Shown here one piece after another: positions 49,159 to 58,275 of a DNA stretch of 64,000 bases (position 1 is the first letter of the stretch; each line of letters begins with the position of its first letter). Origin of the DNA: Escherichia coli DSM 30083 = JCM 1649 = ATCC 11775 (GTDB taxonomy: Bacteria > Pseudomonadota > Gammaproteobacteria > Enterobacterales > Enterobacteriaceae). The stretch lies in assembly GCF_003697165.2 (NCBI RefSeq), contig NZ_CP033092.2, positions 1,488,001 through 1,552,000 of the forward strand, given 5' to 3'. The position numbers and the translations under genes are program-made. The notes under the pieces were generated by a model. That model did not search any database. It was given only the letters and a program-made list of their open reading frames with translations, and was not told the origin of the DNA.

Positions 49159-49482
49159 ATGAAGATGCCAGAAAAACATGACCTGTTAGCCGCCATTCTC
49201 GCGGCAAAGGAACAAGGCATCGGGGCAATCCTTGCGTTTGCAATGGCGTACCTTCGCGGCAGATATAATGGCGGTGCGTTTACAAAAACAGTAATCGACG
49301 CAACGATGTGCGCCATTATCGCCTGGTTCATTCGTGACCTTCTCGACTTCGCCGGACTAAGTAGCAATCTCGCTTATATAACGAGCGTGTTCATCGGCTA
49401 CATCGGTACTGACTCGATTGGTTCGCTTATCAAACGCTTCGCTGCTAAAAAAGCCGGAGTAGAAGATGGTGGAAATCAATAA
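49159..49482 (+). CDS. S: Holin/antiholin S, lambda type
   Basis: 107 aa, almost identical to lambda S. The dual start MKMP is present (ATG at 49159 for the antiholin S107 and at 49165 for the holin S105), with a CCCC/GGGG hairpin just upstream that sets the choice. Three membrane helices. It times lysis by forming large holes in the inner membrane. It overlaps R by 17 bp. Confidence 0.97.
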   Translation: MKMPEKHDLLAAILAAKEQGIGAILAFAMAYLRGRYNGGAFTKTVIDATMCAIIAWFIRDLLDFAGLSSNLAYITSVFIGYIGTDSIGSLIKRFAAKKAGVEDGGNQ

Positions 49483-49942
49483 TCAACGTAAGGCGTTCCT
49501 CGATATGCTGGCGTGGTCAGAGGGAACTGATAACGGACGGCAGAAAACCAGAAATCATGGTTATGACGTCATTGTAGGCGGAGAGCTATTTACTGATTAC
49601 TCCGATCACCCTCGCAAGCTTGTCACGCTAAACCCAAAACTCAAATCAACAGCCGCCGGACGCTACCAGCTTCTTTCCCGTTGGTGGGATGCCTACCGTA
49701 AGCAGCTTGGTCTGAAAGACTTCTCTCCGAAAAGTCAGGACGCTGTGGCATTGCAGCAGATTAAAGAGCGTGGCGCTTTACCGATGATTGACCGCGGTGA
49801 TATTCGTCAGGCAATCGACCGTTGCAGCAATATCTGGGCTTCACTGCCGGGCGCTGGTTATGGTCAGTTCGAGCATAAGGCTGACAACCTGATTGCAAAA
49901 TTCAAAGAGGCTGGCGGAACGGTCAGAGAGATTGAGGTATGA
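49466..49942 (+). CDS. R: Endolysin R (lambda transglycosylase)
   Basis: 158 aa, the length of lambda R, with the catalytic Glu in LDMLAWSEGTDNGRQ (Glu19). It lacks a signal sequence, so it depends on the S hole. It cleaves the glycan strand, giving an anhydro end, unlike the P22 lysozyme gp19. Start and end overlap S and Rz. Confidence 0.97.
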   Translation: MVEINNQRKAFLDMLAWSEGTDNGRQKTRNHGYDVIVGGELFTDYSDHPRKLVTLNPKLKSTAAGRYQLLSRWWDAYRKQLGLKDFSPKSQDAVALQQIKERGALPMIDRGDIRQAIDRCSNIWASLPGAGYGQFEHKADNLIAKFKEAGGTVREIEV

Positions 49943-50376
49943 GCAGAGTCACCGCGATTATCTCCGCTCTGATTATTTGCATCATCGTCTGCCTGTCATG
50001 GGCTGTTAATCATTACCGTGATAATGCAATCGCCTACAAAGAGCAGCGCGATAAAGCCACATCCATCATCGCTGATATGCGGAAGCGTCAACGTGATGTA
50101 GCAGAACTCGACGCAAGATACACAAAGGAGCTTGCTGATGCTAACGCGACTATCGAAAGTCTCCGTGCTGATGTTTCTGCTGGGCGTAAGCGCCTGCAAG
50201 TCGCCGCCACCTGTGCAAAGTCAACGACCGGAGCCAGCAGCATGGGCGATGGAGAAAACCCAAGACTTACAGCAGATGCTGAACTCAATTATTACCGTCT
50301 CCGAAGTGGAATCGACAGGATAACCGCGCAGGTTAACTACCTGCAGGAGTACATCAGGACGCAATGCCTTCGATGA
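49939..50376 (+). CDS. Rz: Inner-membrane spanin Rz
   Basis: 145 aa with an N-terminal membrane anchor (ITAIISALIICIIVCLSWAV region) and a periplasmic coiled coil (KEQRDKATSIIADMRKRQRD onward). It is shorter than and diverged from lambda Rz (153 aa) although S and R are lambda-like. It pairs with Rz1 to fuse the membranes at the end of lysis. Confidence 0.93.
   Translation: MSRVTAIISALIICIIVCLSWAVNHYRDNAIAYKEQRDKATSIIADMRKRQRDVAELDARYTKELADANATIESLRADVSAGRKRLQVAATCAKSTTGASSMGDGENPRLTADAELNYYRLRSGIDRITAQVNYLQEYIRTQCLR
50138..50323 (+). CDS. Rz1: Outer-membrane lipoprotein spanin Rz1 (nested in Rz)
   Basis: 61 aa in the +1 frame within Rz, from the ATG at 50138 with GGAG upstream. It has a signal peptide with lipobox LGVSAC and a Pro-rich mature part (KSPPPVQSQRPEPAAW). 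The nested architecture is that of lambda Rz/Rz1. Confidence 0.92.
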   Translation: MLTRLSKVSVLMFLLGVSACKSPPPVQSQRPEPAAWAMEKTQDLQQMLNSIITVSEVESTG

Positions 50377-50516
50377 TAGCGATAATTTTACTCATCATCC
50401 TTCACATCTGGCTCTGTAGACAGGGTGGTGATCACTTCTGGAGTGAATCCAGATTAAACATCTCATTGCTGATGCTTGATATTGAGCATCTGGCGCGCGG
50501 TAAGGGGCTGCGTTGA
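50364..50516 (+). CDS. Small membrane-anchored protein, 50 aa
   Basis: ATG at 50364, overlapping the Rz 3' end by 13 bases. One hydrophobic helix (MIAIILLIILHIWLC), then a soluble part ending ARGKGLR. A frame like this follows the spanin genes in several P22-like phages. Function is unknown. Confidence 0.6.
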   Translation: MPSMIAIILLIILHIWLCRQGGDHFWSESRLNISLLMLDIEHLARGKGLR

Positions 50517-50549
50517 GATAAGAGCCAGTCATTACAAATACCAGGATTT

Positions 50550-50574
50550 AGCCTCGCATTCGCGGGGCTTTTTT
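50550..50574 (+). terminator. Terminator-like hairpin after the lysis genes
   Basis: AGCCTCGC-ATTC-GCGGGGCT followed by six T. It would reduce late transcription unless Q-modified polymerase reads through. Confidence 0.85.
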
Positions 50575-50721
50575 ATATCTGCAGTAAACCGCGCATCGCA
50601 GCGCGTAACAATCCCGAGTCTTTCAGAAAGCTGAGCCTGAGAACTGCCGTATATGGTGGCGACCATCTCGGGGCGGCTTTTCTGTGCGAACAGGCTCATC
50701 TTTCTAAAAGGTAAAGACGCA

Positions 50722-51264
50722 ATGAACTACCCAACCGTTGTTAACGATATAGATTTCAGAGACCTAATTTTTGTAGCAAACAACGATCCGGTTACAGATT
50801 CTTTTATGGTGGCAAAAGCATTTGGAAAGCTGCCGAAGAACGTGGTTCGTGACATTGAACGAACCATAGAAGCTTGCCCTCCTGAGTTTGATACAAAGCT
50901 CAACTTTGAGCTTTGCTATAAAAACAATGAGTTACAGAATGGTAAGCCGCAAAAATTCTACCGTCTCCGCAAGGATGGGTTGATGCTTTTGGTTATGTCC
51001 TACACCAAAAAAGAAGCAATGCGTATCAAAATTGCTTACATCAACGCATTCAACTGGATGTACGCCATGCTTCAGGTTGGTCATCGTCAATTTGAAGAAG
51101 AGAGAAATGCCGTAATGCTGGAGTACATGAAAGAGAAGGATGTTGCCAGCATGTCAGGCCGCCTGCTTAATCGCTGGGGAAAAATTAAGAAGCCTCAGCT
51201 ACTGGCGAGAATTGAACGCCTTGAACAGCACGGGCAAACCGTAATCCCCGGACTCACCAATTAA
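50722..51264 (+). CDS. rha: Rha-family regulatory protein, 180 aa
   Basis: From the ATG at 50722, with AAAGG upstream; an earlier in-frame start lies in the leader. The N-terminal Rha domain runs SFMVAKAFGKLPKNVVRDIE to FYRLRKDGLMLLVMSYTKKE. The C-terminal part is helical (FEEERNAVMLEYMKEKDVAS). Rha of P22 interferes with growth in hosts lacking IHF. It is placed between lysis and terminase, as in P22. Confidence 0.88.
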   Translation: MNYPTVVNDIDFRDLIFVANNDPVTDSFMVAKAFGKLPKNVVRDIERTIEACPPEFDTKLNFELCYKNNELQNGKPQKFYRLRKDGLMLLVMSYTKKEAMRIKIAYINAFNWMYAMLQVGHRQFEEERNAVMLEYMKEKDVASMSGRLLNRWGKIKKPQLLARIERLEQHGQTVIPGLTN

Positions 51265-51491
51265 CGGCAGTACAGCGAAACAACCCAAGCCAGAAAGTGG
51301 GGAAATAACACTGGCAGCCACTGAAAGATGAACCTCCTGCCTTATGGCAAAAAAGATTCTTTGTGGTGGCGGACTGATGGAAAGACATCGGTTATTGCAG
51401 AGACCATTCAATGAGTGGTCTCGACAATGGCTTATACCCTACACGGGATAACTTAACTGATATCCCTTTTAACGGATAAACGGAGCCAACA
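51265..51491 (+). other. Gap between rha and the packaging genes
   Basis: 227 bp. A 28-codon frame at 51328-51414 has no clear ribosome site and is not called. GAGACCA(TTCAATGAG)TGGTCTC forms a 7-bp inverted repeat near 51398-51420. Otherwise nothing is evident. Confidence 0.4.
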
Positions 51492-51734
51492 ATGGCAGAG
51501 ATTATTCCCATGACTGAAGAACAGAAATTCCAGTTAGAGATTTACAAGCTGGTCATGAACCAGAACGCAGCCGCAGAGGAAGCATTTCAGTTCATTGGCA
51601 CTGACGAACTGAAGCTTGAGCTATTCAAAATTCACTTCCAGTCAGGCGGCGCTAATTCAGATATCACGACCCGCACTATCGAAGCGGTGCGTAAATCGAA
51701 GGAAGCGTTAGACCTGTTCACCACCGGAGCATAA
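51492..51734 (+). CDS. DUF2560 protein, 80 aa
   Basis: Product MAEIIPMTEEQKFQLEIYKL with a helical body and a C-terminal RKSKEALDLFTTGA, the pattern of DUF2560, a small protein encoded just ahead of terminase in many P22-like phages. A GGAG site precedes the ATG. Function is unknown. It ends 2 bp before terS. Confidence 0.82.
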   Translation: MAEIIPMTEEQKFQLEIYKLVMNQNAAAEEAFQFIGTDELKLELFKIHFQSGGANSDITTRTIEAVRKSKEALDLFTTGA

Positions 51735-51736
51735 AC

Positions 51737-52177
51737 ATGGCGCGCCCAACAAAGTATCAAGAGGCGTATGCCGAACAGGCACGCAAACTGTGCTTGCTGG
51801 GCTACACCGATGCAGAGCTTGCTGATTTCTTCGAAGTCAGTGAGTCAACTATTAACAAGTGGAAGCTTGATTATCCTGAGTTTTCGGAGTCCATAAAAAA
51901 GGGTAAGGCCGTCGCTGATGCAGAAGTTAGTGACCGTCTTTATCAACGCGCTATGGGCTTCGTGGCTCCAGACATCGATATTCGTGTTATTGAAAACAGA
52001 ATTGTCGAAACTCCTCTTGAGAAGTATTACCCGCCTGATACAACAGCTGCCATCTTCTGGCTTAAGAACCGACAGAAGGATAAATGGCGCGACAAGGTTG
52101 ATCACGAGCTAACAGGCAAAGACGGCGGCGCAATCCAGATTGAAACATCACCGATGAGTACTCTATTCGGAAAATGA
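51737..52177 (+). CDS. terS: Small terminase subunit
   Basis: 146 aa. An N-terminal helix-turn-helix (KLCLLGYTDAELADFFEVSE, STINKWKLDYPEF) recognises the packaging site. The C-terminal part (RQKDKWRDKVDHELTGKDGG) should bind the large subunit or portal. It is not the Sf6 gp1 sequence although the large subunit is Sf6-like. Overlap with terL is four bases. Headful (pac) packaging is expected, with pac probably inside or near this gene. Confidence 0.9.
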   Translation: MARPTKYQEAYAEQARKLCLLGYTDAELADFFEVSESTINKWKLDYPEFSESIKKGKAVADAEVSDRLYQRAMGFVAPDIDIRVIENRIVETPLEKYYPPDTTAAIFWLKNRQKDKWRDKVDHELTGKDGGAIQIETSPMSTLFGK

Positions 52178-53589
52178 CCTCGATTAATCCTATCTTTGAA
52201 CCGTTCATTGAGGCGCATCGCTACAAAGTCGCCAAAGGCGGTCGAGGTAGCGGTAAATCATGGGCAATTGCGAGACTGCTTGTTGAAGCGGCGCGTCGGC
52301 AGCCAGTGCGTATTCTCTGCGCTCGTGAACTGCAAAACAGTATCAGCGATTCGGTAATCCGGCTGCTTGAAGACACCATAGAGCGTGAAGGGTATACGGC
52401 TGAGTTTGAAATTCAGCGTTCCATGATTCGTCATCTCGGGACGAATGCTGAGTTCATGTTCTACGGCATCAAAAACAACCCGACGAAGATTAAATCGCTC
52501 GAAGGCATTGATATCTGCTGGGTGGAGGAAGCGGAAGCGGTAACGAAGGAATCATGGGATATCCTGATACCAACCATCCGCAAGCCATTTTCCGAAATAT
52601 GGGTGAGCTTCAACCCGAAAAACATCCTCGACGATACCTATCAGCGATTCGTAGTAAACCCTCCCGATGATATTTGTCTGCTGACGGTGAACTACACCGA
52701 CAACCCGCACTTTCCTGAAGTTCTCCGTCTGGAGATGGAAGAGTGTAAACGCAGAAACCCGACACTGTATCGTCACATCTGGCTTGGTGAGCCAGTAAGC
52801 GCAAGTGATATGGCAATCATCAAACGTGAATGGCTTGAAGCCGCAACCGATGCGCACAAGAAACTCGGATGGAAAGCGAAAGGCGCTGTTGTCTCTGCGC
52901 ATGACCCATCAGATACAGGGCCAGATGCTAAAGGTTATGCATCGCGTCACGGTTCGGTAGTTAAGCGCATTGCCGAAGGTCTGCTGATGGACATCAACGA
53001 GGGTGCTGACTGGGCTACTTCGCTGGCGATTGAAGACGGCGCTGACCATTACCTGTGGGATGGCGATGGTGTCGGTGCAGGGCTACGCAGACAGACAACG
53101 GAAGCATTCTCCGGCAAGAAAATTACCGCCACGATGTTCAAGGGCAGCGAATCGCCATTCGATGAAGATGCTCCGTATCAGGCCGGAGCATGGGCTGATG
53201 AAGTCGTACAGGGTGACAACGTTCGCACTATTGGCGATGTATTCCGCAATAAGCGAGCGCAATTCTATTACGCGCTGGCTGACAGGCTGTATCTGACATA
53301 TCGGGCGGTTGTCCACGGTGAGTATGCAGACCCCGACGACATGCTGAGCTTCGACAAAGAAGCGATAGGCGAGAAGATGCTGGAGAAACTGTTTGCAGAA
53401 CTGACGCAGATTCAGCGCAAATTCAATAATAACGGGAAACTGGAGCTTATGACTAAGGTCGAAATGAAGCAGAAGCTCGGTATCCCATCTCCTAACCTGG
53501 CTGATGCGCTGATGATGTGTATGCATTGCCCGGAGTCGGCTGCGCAACCCGACTATTCCAGTTACTCAATTCCTTGTGGTGTAGGTTGA
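52174..53589 (+). CDS. terL: Large terminase subunit (Sf6 gp2 type)
   Basis: 471 aa, nearly the length of Sf6 gp2 (470). The ATPase domain has Walker A GGRGSGKSWA (near residue 24) and Walker B DICWVEEAEA. The C-terminal RNase H-like nuclease has SAHDPSDTG and later DGDGVGAG acidic residues. It pumps DNA through the portal and makes the headful cut. Confidence 0.96.
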   Translation: MTSINPIFEPFIEAHRYKVAKGGRGSGKSWAIARLLVEAARRQPVRILCARELQNSISDSVIRLLEDTIEREGYTAEFEIQRSMIRHLGTNAEFMFYGIKNNPTKIKSLEGIDICWVEEAEAVTKESWDILIPTIRKPFSEIWVSFNPKNILDDTYQRFVVNPPDDICLLTVNYTDNPHFPEVLRLEMEECKRRNPTLYRHIWLGEPVSASDMAIIKREWLEAATDAHKKLGWKAKGAVVSAHDPSDTGPDAKGYASRHGSVVKRIAEGLLMDINEGADWATSLAIEDGADHYLWDGDGVGAGLRRQTTEAFSGKKITATMFKGSESPFDEDAPYQAGAWADEVVQGDNVRTIGDVFRNKRAQFYYALADRLYLTYRAVVHGEYADPDDMLSFDKEAIGEKMLEKLFAELTQIQRKFNNNGKLELMTKVEMKQKLGIPSPNLADALMMCMHCPESAAQPDYSSYSIPCGVG

Positions 53590-53590
53590 T

Positions 53591-55789
53591 ATGGCAGAAA
53601 AAAAGATGACTGACTGGCATCGCAAGGTGCTGTGCAACTTTGATAATGCCTGGTCAGCAACGCAGGATATGCGTGAGCAGATTATTGAGGCTCAACGTTT
53701 CGTCCGGGTATCCGGCGCACAGTGGGAAGGCAGCACAAACGCTGGTTACTCATTTGATGAAGGCAGGTTTGAGCATTACCCGCGCTTTGAACTGAATAAG
53801 ATTGCCCGTGAATGTGATCGCATCATTGGCGAGTATCGACAGAATCGCATCAGCGTTAAATTCAGGCCGAAGGATGACAAGGCATCGGAAGCGTTAGCCA
53901 AAAAGATGAACGGCAAATTCCGCGCTGACTATCAGGAAACATCAGGTGGCGAAGCGTGTGATAACGCATTTGATGATGCTGTAACGGGCGGATTCGGTTG
54001 TTTCCGCATGTGTGCCGATTACGAAGATGAAATGGACCCAAGTAACGAGCAGCGACGCATCAGCCTTCTTCCTGTTTACGACCCAGCGACATGCGTCTTC
54101 TTCGATCAGGACAGCAAGCAATATGACCGTTCTGATGCTATGTGGGCTATGGAAATGTTCTCCATGACGCCTAAAGCGTTCGAGGCTGAATACCCTGATT
54201 CCATCGCGGCAGGCCTTTCTCGTGATGAGACTGGCACTCAATATGACTGGTCAACGCCAGATGCCATCTATGTTGGGCGCTACTACGAAGTTCGCATAGA
54301 GAAGGTGAAGCTCACGGCATGGCGCAACCCTGTTAGCGGAGAAACGGCAATCTATGATGAAGAGCAAATCAAAGATATTGTCGACGAGCTGACCGATGGT
54401 GCATTCGAACTGATTGGCGAGCGAACGGTGAAGAAACGCCGCGTTTATTGCGGCCTTCTGTCTGGCGCTGAATGGCTGGAAGAACCGAAGCGTATTCCGG
54501 GCGAACATATTCCTCTCATCCCGGTATATGGACGTCGCTCATTTGTTGATAATCAGGAACGAATCGAAGGCCACGCAGCAAAAGCGATGGATGCACAGCG
54601 TCTTGAGAACCTGATGGTTTCCATGATTGCAGATAACGCTACTCAGGCTGGCGGTGATGGCATTCCTGTAGTTGATGTTGACATGATTCCTGGTCCTCTC
54701 GCCACTCATTGGGCGGAGCGCAACAAAAAGCGCCCGGCGTTCCTGCCGATGGTCAGTCTGAAAAACAAAAACGGAGATATTACTGCGCAGGCTCAGGTCA
54801 GCAGTTATACGCCTCCGACACAAATGCCTCCAGCTCTTGCCGGGCTATTGCAGTACACCGGAACGGCTATTCAGCAAATTACAGGTGCGTCGCAGCTTGA
54901 GAACATGCCGAGCAACGTTGCTACCGATACCGTTGATAGCATCTTTAACCGGATGGATACGCAGTCCTATATCTACATGGACAACATGGCTAAATCCATG
55001 CGTCGCGCTGGCGTTGTGTGGCTTTCTATGGCTCGTGAAGTCTATGGCAGCGATACGCCGATGCGTATCGTTAATGAGGACGGCAGCGATGACGTGGCGC
55101 TGATGACTGGTGAAGTGGTTGACCGTCAGACAGGGCAGGTTATCGCGCTTAACGACCTTTCGCAGGGTAACTATGAAGTGACTGTCGATGTCGGTCAGTC
55201 GTTCGCTACTCGCCGTGACGCAACGGTTAAGTCGTTACTTTCCATGCTGGCACTTATCCCGCCCGGAACGCCGAAACACGACCTTGTATCGTCGATGATC
55301 CTCGACAATATGGACGGCGAAGGGATGGACGACCTTAAAGAATACAACCGCAATCAGTTGCTTCTGTCTGGAGTTATCAAGCCGAGAACGCCAGAAGAAC
55401 AGCAGATGGTTGAGCAGGCGAAACAACAACAGGCCAGTCAGCCAGATCCGGCTATGGTTGCTGCGCAAGGTCAGCTTCTTGCTGGTCAGGCTGAATTGCA
55501 GAAAGCGCAGAACGAGCAGGCAGCCATTCAGGTTAAAGCATTCCAGGCACAGACTGATGCTCAGGTTGCAGCGGCAAATGTTGTGAAAATCCTCGCATCT
55601 GCCGATAGCCAGCAGAAATCTGATATCCGCGAGGCTCTGAAACTGCTCGGACAGTTCCAGCAACAGCAAGGAGACAATGCCCGTGCTGATGCAGAGCTTG
55701 TCCTGAAAAGTCAGGCACAGGGCCATGCGCAGCGCATGGACATCAGCAGCATCCTGCAAAAATCAACTCAGCAACAACCACAGCAGTAA
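53591..55789 (+). CDS. 1: Portal protein (P22 gp1)
   Basis: 732 aa (P22 gp1 is 725). Conserved portal core GEYRQNRISVKFRPKDDKAS, DDAVTGGFGCFRM and LPVYDPATCVFFDQD. The last ~170 residues are Gln/Ala-rich helix (QAELQKAQNEQAAIQVKAFQ), corresponding to the C-terminal barrel that projects into the head. Twelve copies form the DNA channel and tail attachment vertex. Confidence 0.94.
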   Translation: MAEKKMTDWHRKVLCNFDNAWSATQDMREQIIEAQRFVRVSGAQWEGSTNAGYSFDEGRFEHYPRFELNKIARECDRIIGEYRQNRISVKFRPKDDKASEALAKKMNGKFRADYQETSGGEACDNAFDDAVTGGFGCFRMCADYEDEMDPSNEQRRISLLPVYDPATCVFFDQDSKQYDRSDAMWAMEMFSMTPKAFEAEYPDSIAAGLSRDETGTQYDWSTPDAIYVGRYYEVRIEKVKLTAWRNPVSGETAIYDEEQIKDIVDELTDGAFELIGERTVKKRRVYCGLLSGAEWLEEPKRIPGEHIPLIPVYGRRSFVDNQERIEGHAAKAMDAQRLENLMVSMIADNATQAGGDGIPVVDVDMIPGPLATHWAERNKKRPAFLPMVSLKNKNGDITAQAQVSSYTPPTQMPPALAGLLQYTGTAIQQITGASQLENMPSNVATDTVDSIFNRMDTQSYIYMDNMAKSMRRAGVVWLSMAREVYGSDTPMRIVNEDGSDDVALMTGEVVDRQTGQVIALNDLSQGNYEVTVDVGQSFATRRDATVKSLLSMLALIPPGTPKHDLVSSMILDNMDGEGMDDLKEYNRNQLLLSGVIKPRTPEEQQMVEQAKQQQASQPDPAMVAAQGQLLAGQAELQKAQNEQAAIQVKAFQAQTDAQVAAANVVKILASADSQQKSDIREALKLLGQFQQQQGDNARADAELVLKSQAQGHAQRMDISSILQKSTQQQPQQ

Positions 55790-55879
55790 TTAACCCATAA
55801 CGTGCAATGGCTGTCTTTATGAGGCCTGGCACCCTATTGCCTTCCGATGGGCTGAACATCGAGTAAACAGGGGTAACAA

Positions 55880-56773
55880 ATGGACCAGATGGCAGAAAAC
55901 ACACCAGAAGTTGAAATCGAAACCGACGCGTCAGAGCAGATTCCTGATGATGTCGAACTGGCTGAAAAAGTCGAAACAGAAGATGGCAGTGAGTCCTCAG
56001 GCAATGATGCAGAGGAGGCTACTGAAACTGATGACGACGAATCAGAACAGGAATTCTACTTTGGTGACGAAAAGCTGGATTCGCCAACCAGCGAAGATGG
56101 CGCTGAGCATGGACTGGTAAAACACCTGCGCAAGACGATTAAAGAGAAAGACCGCGAGCTGAAAGAGCTGATGCGTCAGTCTCAGAAACCCGTCGAGCAG
56201 CAGCCGGTAATCACTCAACCACCGCGAATGCCAAAACTGGATGATGAGGACATCGGTTTCGATGAAGAAATCTACCAGCAACGCATGGCTAAGTGGGCAG
56301 AGGATAATGGCAAGTACCAGCAACAGGAGATGGCTCGCAAGCAGAAGGAGCAGGAGCTTCAGGCTGCCTATCAAGAGCGATTATCCAAATATCAGCAACG
56401 TGTTAAGGCTCTCAAAGTTCCTGGCTATCAGGAAGCTGAGCAGGCCGTACTCGAGGAAATCCCCATCGAGACACAAAACGCGATCCTGTTTGAGTCAGAG
56501 AAGCCGGAAATCGTTGTTCTGGCGCTTGGTCGCAACGCTGAACTGCGCAAGCAACTGGCAGAAGCTACCAACCCCGTAGCAATTGGTCGTCTGCTGGAAC
56601 GTATCGAATCGAAGGCCAGAATCATGCCAAAAGCAAAAACCACGGCAGCCACAACCCCGACGGTTAAGGGGAGCAACGGCGCAGTAATCAACAACCTCGA
56701 CAAATTGAAAGCCAAGGCGCTGGAAACTGGTGACTGGACGCCGTATTTCGCCGCTAAAAAGGCAAAAAAATAA
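55880..56773 (+). CDS. 8: Scaffolding protein (P22 gp8)
   Basis: 297 aa. Very acidic N-terminal ~80 residues (EQIPDDVELAEKVETEDGSE), a coiled central region, and a basic C-terminus (DWTPYFAAKKAKK) matching the coat-binding helix-turn-helix of P22 scaffolding. ATG 55880 has AGGGG upstream; an ATG three codons later is possible. It directs procapsid assembly and is released and reused. Confidence 0.9.
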   Translation: MDQMAENTPEVEIETDASEQIPDDVELAEKVETEDGSESSGNDAEEATETDDDESEQEFYFGDEKLDSPTSEDGAEHGLVKHLRKTIKEKDRELKELMRQSQKPVEQQPVITQPPRMPKLDDEDIGFDEEIYQQRMAKWAEDNGKYQQQEMARKQKEQELQAAYQERLSKYQQRVKALKVPGYQEAEQAVLEEIPIETQNAILFESEKPEIVVLALGRNAELRKQLAEATNPVAIGRLLERIESKARIMPKAKTTAATTPTVKGSNGAVINNLDKLKAKALETGDWTPYFAAKKAKK

Positions 56774-56791
56774 CCTATCGGAGCATTAAGC

Positions 56792-58045
56792 ATGGATAAC
56801 CAATTAGCAAAAGACCTTGAAATCATGTTCGAAAACTACGTTGAAGGCTTTGAGGCCGCCTGCGTAGTTTCCCGTAACGCTAAAAAATTCCGTCCCGGTG
56901 ATACAGCAATGCAGCGAGCAGGTGATGTTCTGTATCGTCCGCAGCATTACCACATGAACATTGAGGAAGGCCTCGACCTCAGCAGCAAAACGCCAACAGC
57001 ACTGGTTCAGCGCCTTGTTCCTTCAGTGTTCAAGGAGCCGAAAAACATTCTGTACACTCTGGATGCGCGTGAAATGCGTGACCCTGAGCATAAAACTGAA
57101 GCTGGTCGCGCCGCAGGTATGCGCCTTGCTGCACAGATTGACTCTGACCTGATTTCCATGGTCACGCAGCGTGCTACTAACGTGATCACAATGGCTGACT
57201 CAACCACTGGTTCACAGGGCCGTGATTTGTGGAACTGTGCGGCAGGTATTGATGCCACCATGACGGCGATTGGTGTGCCACAGGGTATCAACCGCCGCTC
57301 TTTTTGGAACCCCTTCAACTACAAAGACCTTGCTGGCGAGCTTGGTCACCGAGCCTACGCTCAGGGCGCAACCCTGACAGCATACGAAAAAGCGCAGATC
57401 CCTCCGGTTGCTTCCTTTGATAGCTACAAGACCGATATTTCTGGTCGATTACCGAAAGGAAGCACTGAATCCTTGACAGTATCAGGCCAACCTGAACACA
57501 AGGTTGAAGCGAAAGATTCAAATGGTATGCCAGTTGATAACCGACAGGGGACTATTACGGTATCTGCATCTGGCTTGCAGGTTGGTGATGCGTTCACCAT
57601 TGCCGGTGTGAATTCCGTACACCAGATCACAAAAGATACCACCGGTCAACCGCAGGTATTCCGTGTTCTGGCTGTTAGCGGAACTACCGTAACAATTTCT
57701 CCAAAGATTCTCCCTGTTGAAAATACTGATGTTGCGAGTCGTCCATATGCAAACGTCGATGCCAAACCGGCAGAATCAGCAGCAATCACCATTCTCAACA
57801 AGAACGCAGCACCTGCTAACCTGTTCTGGGCTGATGGTTCTGTTGAACTGATGTACGGCAAACTGGCGTTCCCAACTGGTCAGGGTCCACAGGTAATGAC
57901 AGCAACCACCGAGCAGGGCGCTACGCTGATCATGTCTTACTCCTTCGACCACATCAAAGGCGTAACCACTGCGCGTTTCACCACTCTGTACGGTTGCTCT
58001 GTACTGGTTCCTGAATATACGGGCATCGTTATTGCTGGGCAGTAA
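56792..58045 (+). CDS. 5: Major coat protein (P22 gp5 family, HK97 fold)
   Basis: 417 aa, slightly shorter than P22 coat (430). N-terminal DLEIMFENYVEGFEAACVVS and long E-loop/spine segments are conserved. The middle (VSGQPEHKVEAKDSNGMPVD to FRVLAVSGTTVTISPKILPV) is the inserted I-domain typical of this family. It forms the T=7 shell. The sequence is closer in feel to the HK620/CUS-3 branch than to P22, from memory only. Confidence 0.93.
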   Translation: MDNQLAKDLEIMFENYVEGFEAACVVSRNAKKFRPGDTAMQRAGDVLYRPQHYHMNIEEGLDLSSKTPTALVQRLVPSVFKEPKNILYTLDAREMRDPEHKTEAGRAAGMRLAAQIDSDLISMVTQRATNVITMADSTTGSQGRDLWNCAAGIDATMTAIGVPQGINRRSFWNPFNYKDLAGELGHRAYAQGATLTAYEKAQIPPVASFDSYKTDISGRLPKGSTESLTVSGQPEHKVEAKDSNGMPVDNRQGTITVSASGLQVGDAFTIAGVNSVHQITKDTTGQPQVFRVLAVSGTTVTISPKILPVENTDVASRPYANVDAKPAESAAITILNKNAAPANLFWADGSVELMYGKLAFPTGQGPQVMTATTEQGATLIMSYSFDHIKGVTTARFTTLYGCSVLVPEYTGIVIAGQ

Positions 58046-58086
58046 TTTTGGTGGGGCTTCGGCCCCATTTTTATTGGGAGAAGACA

Positions 58087-58275
58087 ATGGCACGAACAAT
58101 GCTCTATAAGCCAGGCAACATGATCACCTGCGGTCAGTTTGCTGTCGATTACATCATTGTTGATGACGAAGAAGTTAAATCTCACCTGAAAAAAGGTTGG
58201 GTAAAAACTCCTGAAGAAACCGCAACGAAGCAAAAAGTGGCTAAGGCGGAAGAAGATGGCGAAAACGAAGGGTGA
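58087..58275 (+). CDS. Small head protein between coat and gp4, 62 aa
   Basis: From the ATG at 58087 with GGGAG upstream; the longer frame upstream includes the coat-gene hairpin and is not used. Product MARTMLYKPGNMITCGQFAV, then an acidic tail. Equivalent small genes follow coat in Sf6 and HK620. It overlaps gp4 by 20 bp. Its exact role is unknown. Confidence 0.75.
   Translation: MARTMLYKPGNMITCGQFAVDYIIVDDEEVKSHLKKGWVKTPEETATKQKVAKAEEDGENEG

Noticed and set aside
58048..58086. Upstream extension of the small head protein
   Set aside because: It runs through the GGGGC...GCCCC hairpin after the coat gene and has no ribosome site; the ATG at 58087 has GGGAG.
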